Below, piece after piece: positions 58,628-64,000 of a stretch of 64,000 bases of DNA (positions within the stretch are counted from its first letter, which is position 1; each line of letters begins with the position of its first letter). The position numbers and the translations under genes were made by a program. This DNA comes from Oscillospiraceae bacterium. Lineage in GTDB: Bacteria; Bacillota; Clostridia; Oscillospirales; QAMX01. The notes under the pieces are model-generated. The model was not told the origin of the DNA and did no database searches. It saw only the letters and a list, made by a program, of their open reading frames with translations. Where the stretch lies: positions 35,574 through 99,573 of the forward strand of contig SVLY01000003.1 in NCBI GenBank assembly GCA_015067715.1, read 5' to 3'.

Positions 58628-59437
58628 ATGGCAGAAGCTCATCCCTACCGCAGGCAGAACGCGCAAAGCGAGAGGATATGGTCGCTGAATATTTCAGACA
58701 TCCACCCCGATCCGGCTCAGGCAAGGCGGATCTTCGAGCCCGGAAAGCTTGCCGAGCTTGCCCGGAGCATTTCCGAGCTGGGGGTGATACAGCCCCTCAT
58801 CGTGCGGAACACGCCCCAGGGCTTCACCCTTATCGCCGGGGAGCGGCGGCTTCGGGCGGCGGCAATGGCGGGGCTCACCCACGTGCCCTGTATCATCAGC
58901 CGCGCCGAGGGTGAAAGGGCGGCCTATATGGCCCTTGTGGAAAACCTTCAGCGCCGGGATCTGGACTGCTTTGAGGAGGCCGCAGGGATCGCACGGCTTA
59001 TGGAGACCTACGGCCTCTCCCGGGAGGACGCGGCGGCAAAGCTGGGCAAAAGCTCCTCTGCACTGGCAAACAAGCTCAGGCTATTAAAGCTGGATCCCGC
59101 CTGTATCTCCGCAATACGCCGCGCCGGACTCACCGAGCGCCACGCCCGGGCGCTTTTGCGGCTGCCGGACAGGGAAGCCGTACTTAGGGCAGTTGAACAC
59201 ATGGGCAAAAACCGGCTCTCCGTTGCCCAGGCCGAAAGCTACGTTGAAAGCCTGCTTGCCCCGGAAAAAGAAAAAAAGCCCGTCCCCACACACAAAACCC
59301 CCGGGGAGAAGAGCATTTTCCGGGCCATAAGCAAGGCCGTTAAAAACGCAAACTCCGGGGGCATCTGCGCCCGGGTGGACAGGGAGGAAAACGAAAACAC
59401 CGTGACCTATAAGATCACGGTGAAAAAGGGGTCGTAA
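58628..59437 (+). CDS. ParB/Noc-family DNA-binding protein
   Basis: LNISDIHPDPAQARRIFEPGKLAELARSISELGVIQPLIVR; LIAGERRLRAAAMAG; LVENLQRRDLDCFEEAAGIARL; HTH YGLSREDAAAKLGKSSSALANKLRLLKL. Confidence 0.92.
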   Translation: MAEAHPYRRQNAQSERIWSLNISDIHPDPAQARRIFEPGKLAELARSISELGVIQPLIVRNTPQGFTLIAGERRLRAAAMAGLTHVPCIISRAEGERAAYMALVENLQRRDLDCFEEAAGIARLMETYGLSREDAAAKLGKSSSALANKLRLLKLDPACISAIRRAGLTERHARALLRLPDREAVLRAVEHMGKNRLSVAQAESYVESLLAPEKEKKPVPTHKTPGEKSIFRAISKAVKNANSGGICARVDREENENTVTYKITVKKGS

Positions 59438-59639
59438 AACAAAAAAAGGCGGCTGTTGCGCCGGGGTGACGGCACAACAGCCCAATGGTGTGCATCCGTA
59501 AAGATCGTTTGACACACAACAACAGAAAAAATAGAAAGGAGGGGGTTTGAAAGCTGAACTTCGCGTTTCAACTTCCAAGGCTATGATACATCAGAGATGT
59601 GAATAAAAAACACCGCTCTCTGTGAACAAATTGTAAACC

Positions 59640-60731
59640 TCAACCTCTCTCCCCGTACCACGCCAGAAGCAGATCCACCATTCTGCCGTAGCTCCGGGTG
59701 CCGTCGGACTGGCCGTTGACGCTGAGATAGGCGTTGTTGGTCTTCTGGGAGACCTCGGCGGCCTTGCCCTCGAACTGGCTCCAGTATTCGGAGTATTTCT
59801 GATTGTCGTAACGCACCAGGTCGTTGTATTTCCGGGAGACCTCAAGAAATGCCTCTCTGTCCGCAGAGGAGAGCTGGCTTTGGGTATAGCGCAGAGCCGC
59901 AAGGTGGACGCTGTAGGCAAGGGCGGGATCTTCCGCATCCCAAAGCACTAAAAAGGCCATAAAGTTTGCCTCGTCCTCACGGGCGACGGCATAGCGGTGG
60001 GCAGTCTCGTGGGCCATGCAGAAGGGAAGTGAGGAAACGTAGTTGTCCCGGTTTACGTTTGCCTCCCCCGTGTAGGCGACGAAAATGCCCGTGGTGCGGA
60101 ATTCGGAGAGCCCGCTGGACCAGATAACGTATTTCACGGGCTTCTCTTCCCGGCCGGAATATTCCGAAAACTCCCGGGCGACCTCGTCGGCAAAATACTC
60201 AAAGGTGTATTCCGGAGAAAACGCGCCGGTCCCGTCCCGCTCAACCAAAAGGCTGAGCTCGTTTGTCCGCTCGCAAAGATACTCTGCCAGCTCATAAAGC
60301 TCGGCAGAGCTTCTTTTTTTGACGTCGAGCCCGAGCTCCGTGCCAAGGGTCAGGCCGAAATAGTTCATGCCCCAGAGCGCGTAGTAGGATGACACCGCCA
60401 CCACCGCGATCAAAAGCAGAACGGATATCTTCCGCAAAAGATATTTCAGCCTCGGCGCGTCCCCGGAGATGAGCACCCATATCAGCCGGACGAGAAAGCA
60501 CAGCGCGCCCAAAATCAGGGCGTAGAGCAAAACCTCGGCGGCGGAAAAGGGAACGAAGCTCCAAAATCCGGACATCGCGCCAAGCACGCTCCGGGAAAAG
60601 GGACGGTAGACCTCGGTTACCGTTGCCGGATGAGCCTTTAGCCAATTAAATGCAATAAGGCTCACCGCCCCCAAAACAAGGGCGGTGAGAAATATTATAA
60701 GGGTCTTGATAAGCGAATAGCGTCTTTTCAT
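59640..60731 (-). CDS. DUF3810 membrane protein with HExxH-like zinc-protease motif
   Basis: N-terminal TM helices; YALWGMNYFGLTLG; AHETAHRYAVAREDEANFMAFL. Confidence 0.85.
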   Translation of the reverse strand: MKRRYSLIKTLIIFLTALVLGAVSLIAFNWLKAHPATVTEVYRPFSRSVLGAMSGFWSFVPFSAAEVLLYALILGALCFLVRLIWVLISGDAPRLKYLLRKISVLLLIAVVAVSSYYALWGMNYFGLTLGTELGLDVKKRSSAELYELAEYLCERTNELSLLVERDGTGAFSPEYTFEYFADEVAREFSEYSGREEKPVKYVIWSSGLSEFRTTGIFVAYTGEANVNRDNYVSSLPFCMAHETAHRYAVAREDEANFMAFLVLWDAEDPALAYSVHLAALRYTQSQLSSADREAFLEVSRKYNDLVRYDNQKYSEYWSQFEGKAAEVSQKTNNAYLSVNGQSDGTRSYGRMVDLLLAWYGERG

Positions 60732-60741
60732 ATTATAAGGT

Positions 60742-60938
60742 AGTAAGATTTAAATATCCCCCCTACCCCCCTTGAGACAAGGGGGGCAGGCAATAGGTTA
60801 GAGTGCATCCCTTATCCCCTTCGGGACAAGGGGGGCGGGCGGCAATAGGAAGTAAGATTTAAGTATCCCCCCTACCCCCCTTGAGACAAGGGGGGCGGGC
60901 AATAGGTTAAAATGCATCCCTTATCTCAAGGGAGCAGG
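60742..60938. repeat. Two imperfect ~100-bp direct repeats (109-bp offset) containing G/C-run hairpins
   Basis: GTAAGATTTAARTATCCCCCCTACCCCCCTTGAGACAAGGGGGGCRGGC...AATAGGTTARARTGCATCCCTTATC occurs twice; each carries CCCCCCTT-gagac-AAGGGGGG. Confidence 0.88.
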
Positions 60939-60952
60939 CAACTTCAAAATTA

Positions 60953-61774
60953 TCAGACCTCTGCAACGAGGCGTTCGAGCATTTCCTTGGCGGCAAGGAT
61001 GTCTTTGGTCTGCTGTTCGCCGGAGATCTCGCGTTCGATGGTGAGGGGGCCGTCGTAGCCAAGATCCTTCAGCTGGCGGATAAGGCGGGGCCAGTCGGCC
61101 TTGCCCTGTCCAAGGGGAACTTCGTGGCCAAGCTCACGGCCGTTGGTGGGATAGAGACCGTCCTTGCAGTGGAAGTCCTTGACGTATTTGCCGAAGACCT
61201 CAAGGGCGTCGTTGGGGTTGCCCTTGCCGTAGAGAACGATATTGCCGGTGTCGAAGTTGATGCCCACGTTCTCGCCCCCAAGATCCTCAATGGTGCGCAG
61301 AAGGGTGACGGGGGTTTCCTGGCCGGTCTCGAAGAGGAAATTCATATCGTATCTCTTGCAGGCGCGAACGACCTGCTTCAGGGCGACGAGAGTGCCCTTG
61401 TAGACCTCGCTGTTGCAGTCCTCGGGAATGAAGCCCGCATGGGTGGCGATCTGCTTAAGGCCGCACTTGTGGGCGAATTCAACGCCCTTCAGCAGAGCCT
61501 GGGTGCGCTCGAAGCGGTAGCACTCGGGAACGAGACCCAGAGTGAGGGGGCCGTCGGTGAAGTTCCACGCCGCAGGTCCCGGCCAGCCGCACCAGAGGGT
61601 GAGTATCTTGATGCCCGTATCTGCCATGGCAGAGCGCACCTCGGCGGCCATCTCGTCCGTGAAGCTGGGAATATCCCAGGAGCATATCTGAGCACACTCA
61701 AAGCCGTAGCCCTTGAGGCGCTCAAGGCTTTCTCTTATGTTGTCCAGTCCGACCAAAACGCCGACTTTCATCAT
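60953..61774 (-). CDS. Sugar phosphate isomerase/epimerase (xylose isomerase-like TIM barrel)
   Basis: VGVLVGLDNIRESLERLKGYGFECAQICSW; GVEFAHKCGLKQIATHAGFIPED; VGINFDTGNIVLYGKGNPNDALEVFGKYVKDFHCKDGLYP. Confidence 0.9.
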   Translation of the reverse strand: MMKVGVLVGLDNIRESLERLKGYGFECAQICSWDIPSFTDEMAAEVRSAMADTGIKILTLWCGWPGPAAWNFTDGPLTLGLVPECYRFERTQALLKGVEFAHKCGLKQIATHAGFIPEDCNSEVYKGTLVALKQVVRACKRYDMNFLFETGQETPVTLLRTIEDLGGENVGINFDTGNIVLYGKGNPNDALEVFGKYVKDFHCKDGLYPTNGRELGHEVPLGQGKADWPRLIRQLKDLGYDGPLTIEREISGEQQTKDILAAKEMLERLVAEV

Positions 61775-61909
61775 TGCAGTAATCCTCCGAAAATAAGTGT
61801 TGGTTCCTTAATAAAAATTATACCACCTTCACTGCAAAAATCAACCCTTCTCCCAAGGTTTTTTCCCGGGGCGGAAGGGTTTTGGCAAATACCCGGAAAA
61901 TAAAAAACA

Positions 61910-61938
61910 TTGCCTTTACACGGCGCATATGGTATAAT
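61910..61938 (+). promoter_or_regulatory. Putative promoter of pgeF (TTGCCT-N17-TATAAT)
   Basis: TTGCCT 61910-61915, TATAAT 61933-61938. Confidence 0.7.
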
Positions 61939-61977
61939 ACAGAGTGGATTATAATGTAAAGGGAGCTGAACGCAAAA

Positions 61978-62793
61978 ATGATCATCGGCGGTTTTTCGGA
62001 CTTTGCCGCACACGGCGGCGCCGTTGTTGTAAAATGCGACAGGCTTTCTGAATTTTCCGGCCTTGCCCACGGTTTTTCCACACGGCTGGGCGGCGTGAGC
62101 GGGGCAGAGTTTTCCTCCCTTAACCTGAGCTTTGGCAGGGGCGACGGGGACGAAAACGTGGTGCAAAATTTTTCCCGCTTTGCCCTCTCTGCCGGACTTT
62201 CAAAAAACGCCTATGCCTTCACAAACCAGATCCACCGGGACTGCGTTCGGAAAGTGGGCTCTGCCGACGTTTTTGCTCCCGCTCCGGGTTATACCGCGCC
62301 CGACTGCGACGGGCTTGTCACCGCAGAGGCCGGCGTACCCCTTTTGGGCAAAAACGCCGACTGCGTGCCGGTTTTGCTCTACTGTCCCAAGCCCCGTGTT
62401 TGCGCCTTTGCCCACGCCGGATGGCGGGGCACCGCAATGGCCATTGTTAAAAACGCCGTTTTGGAAATGGAAAAGCTGGGCGCCGCCCCGGCCGATATCA
62501 TCGCCGCCGTGGGCCCATCAATTTCCCCCTGCTGTTTTCTCACCCACAGCGACGTAACCGATGCGCTTTTGCCCCTTGGCCAGGAGATCCTCCGGGACAG
62601 GATCCTCCCCTCTGCCGACGGCAGGACCGCCGTTGACCTTAAGGCCATTAACGCCGCCCTTTTGGAGCAGGCGGGAGTGGGTGAGGTCTGGGTCTGCCCG
62701 GACTGCACCTGCTGCATGGAAGATAAATACTATTCCCACCGCCGAAACGGCCCCGCAAGGGGAAGCATGGCCGCTGTTATCCAGCTTCTCTGA
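61978..62793 (+). CDS. pgeF: Laccase-domain (YfiH/PgeF) family protein; multi-substrate purine nucleoside phosphorylase-like
   Basis: GLAHGFSTRLGGVSGAEFSSLNLSFGRGDG; NQIHRDCVRKV; GKNADCVPVLLYCPKPRVCAFAHAGWRGTAMAIV; GPSISPCCF. Confidence 0.93.
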   Translation: MIIGGFSDFAAHGGAVVVKCDRLSEFSGLAHGFSTRLGGVSGAEFSSLNLSFGRGDGDENVVQNFSRFALSAGLSKNAYAFTNQIHRDCVRKVGSADVFAPAPGYTAPDCDGLVTAEAGVPLLGKNADCVPVLLYCPKPRVCAFAHAGWRGTAMAIVKNAVLEMEKLGAAPADIIAAVGPSISPCCFLTHSDVTDALLPLGQEILRDRILPSADGRTAVDLKAINAALLEQAGVGEVWVCPDCTCCMEDKYYSHRRNGPARGSMAAVIQLL

Positions 62794-62820
62794 GGCCGCC
62801 ATATTACGAGGATGATCCCC

Positions 62821-64000
62821 ATGAAAAAAACTTTCACCGTGTTTTCACTTATTCTGTGCCTTTGCCTTTTGCTCTCTGCCTGTGCCCCGGGCACCCCGGA
62901 GCAGACCACAGCTCAGGACACCGAGGCTCCCCCGGAGCAACCCATTCTCTCCGCTCCGGATCAATCCGTAAACTCCCTCTTCGCCCTGCCCTATTGCTAC
63001 AATGCCGCCGGGGTTTTTAACCCCATTTTGGTACATAACGAGGCCTGCGACCCCCTCTTTGCCCTTTTGTACGACGGGCTCTTTGCCGTGGACAGCAAGG
63101 GCAACGTCCAGCCAAGGCTCGCCCTTGACTACGCTTCCGACGAAAACTCCTTCACCGTGACCCTCCGTGAGGACGCCCTCTTTCACGACGGCACCCCCGT
63201 AAAGGCAAGCGACGTTGTCTGGTCGCTGAAAATGGCAAAGGAAAACGAAGCCTCTGCCTATGCCGGGCGTTTTTCAGACGTGACGGATATATCTGCAAAG
63301 GACGGCCGCACCGTCGTGCTGATCCTTGAGCGTGAGCGCGGCTCCCTTACCCACTGTCTTGACGTGCCCATCGTTAAAAACGGTACGGGCATAACCAACA
63401 ACGCCGTGGGAAGCGGCAGATACCGCATCGTGGAGCAGGAAGAGTCCATGTATCTCATGGCAAACGAGAGCTGGTACGCCCGACCCATGGACAGCCTTTT
63501 CCCCACCGACCTTATCATTCTCACCTACGCCGACGGGCTGGACGACCTTGTCTACTCCATGGTCTCCGGAAACTCCAACCTCGTGCGGCTGGACCCCTTT
63601 ATTTTCCGGGACAAAAAGATCAGCGGAAACTGCGATACCTACCCCGTTCTCAGCCGGGAGTTCCTCTACGTTGCCTTCAACACCTCTTATTACGCTCCCA
63701 CGGGCTCTTCCGCCGTGCGAAAGGCCCTTGCCCACGCAATTGACGTCTCCGCCCTGCTTGCCGACCCCTACGCCGGCGTGGTCTATTCTGCCGGACTCTA
63801 CCCCGAAAGCGTCACCGGCACCCCTGCTCCCGCCCCCGTAAAGCCCGACCCTGCCGAGACCGCAAGAGCTCTCCGGGCGGAGGGTTACCGCTTTATTGCA
63901 AACCAGTGGGTGGACTCCGAGGGTGAGGTGCTCTCTCTCACCGTTCTCTGCGCAATGGACAGCACCAAACAGGCCGCCGCAGAGCGTATCGCCGCAGACC
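62821..64000 (+). CDS. Family 5 (peptide/nickel-type) extracellular solute-binding lipoprotein, 3' truncated by window edge
   Basis: MKKTFTVFSLILCLCLLLSACAPG lipobox; FTVTLREDALFHDGTPVKASDVVWSLKMA. Open to the window end, so absent from the closed-ORF track. Confidence 0.88.
   Translation, partial: MKKTFTVFSLILCLCLLLSACAPGTPEQTTAQDTEAPPEQPILSAPDQSVNSLFALPYCYNAAGVFNPILVHNEACDPLFALLYDGLFAVDSKGNVQPRLALDYASDENSFTVTLREDALFHDGTPVKASDVVWSLKMAKENEASAYAGRFSDVTDISAKDGRTVVLILERERGSLTHCLDVPIVKNGTGITNNAVGSGRYRIVEQEESMYLMANESWYARPMDSLFPTDLIILTYADGLDDLVYSMVSGNSNLVRLDPFIFRDKKISGNCDTYPVLSREFLYVAFNTSYYAPTGSSAVRKALAHAIDVSALLADPYAGVVYSAGLYPESVTGTPAPAPVKPDPAETARALRAEGYRFIANQWVDSEGEVLSLTVLCAMDSTKQAAAERIAAD

Noticed and set aside
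62797-62812. CCGCCATATTACGA shared with the dnaB promoter region (7481-7494)
   Set aside because: A single 14-bp match is expected by chance several times in a 64-kb window.

Overview
The window reads as one contiguous chromosomal segment of a fairly GC-rich, probably spore-forming Clostridia/Oscillospiraceae-like Firmicute. That lineage call is inferred from WhiA, SpoIID, Noc-type ParB, a PPi-dependent phosphofructokinase and a membrane pyrophosphatase. I saw no rRNA, tRNA, CRISPR array, transposase or phage genes.

Gene content in order:
- Housekeeping block: PBP1A (5' truncated), murB, whiA, dnaE, dnaB, tilS, hpt, ftsH, a pseudouridine synthase, and a DUF2079 membrane protein.
- Three tandem paralogous membrane proteins.
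- A glycyl radical enzyme with no adjacent activase.
- Sugar-related genes: GH78-like, two nucleotidyltransferases, Gfo/Idh and galE, plus SpoIID.
- A purine uptake/salvage operon (BMP lipoprotein, ABC transporter, xpt) preceded by a guanine-class riboswitch.
- A nagB-like gene with a radical SAM/SPASM gene.
- PFP, then a minus-strand glycan-degradation operon: DUF4965, a BNR/sialidase-like protein and two GH29 genes.
- DUF2975/XRE/DUF4173, a UroD-family protein, two FAD oxidoreductases, surface proteins, HppA, ParB/Noc, DUF3810, a TIM-barrel epimerase, pgeF and a truncated SBP_bac_5 lipoprotein.

Most interesting signals:
- A ~1.2 kb islet bounded by a perfect 47-bp direct repeat that duplicates the 3' end of an FAD-oxidoreductase gene.
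- The orphan glycyl radical enzyme, whose GCxE-type active-site motif reads GCNQ.
- A ~418-bp intergenic element with 15-bp inverted ends and packed hairpins.
- A second modular hairpin array.
- A divergent promoter pair enclosing a perfect 15-bp-arm palindrome.
- The guanine riboswitch with a readable antiterminator/terminator switch.

All family calls come from reading motifs; no database search was run.
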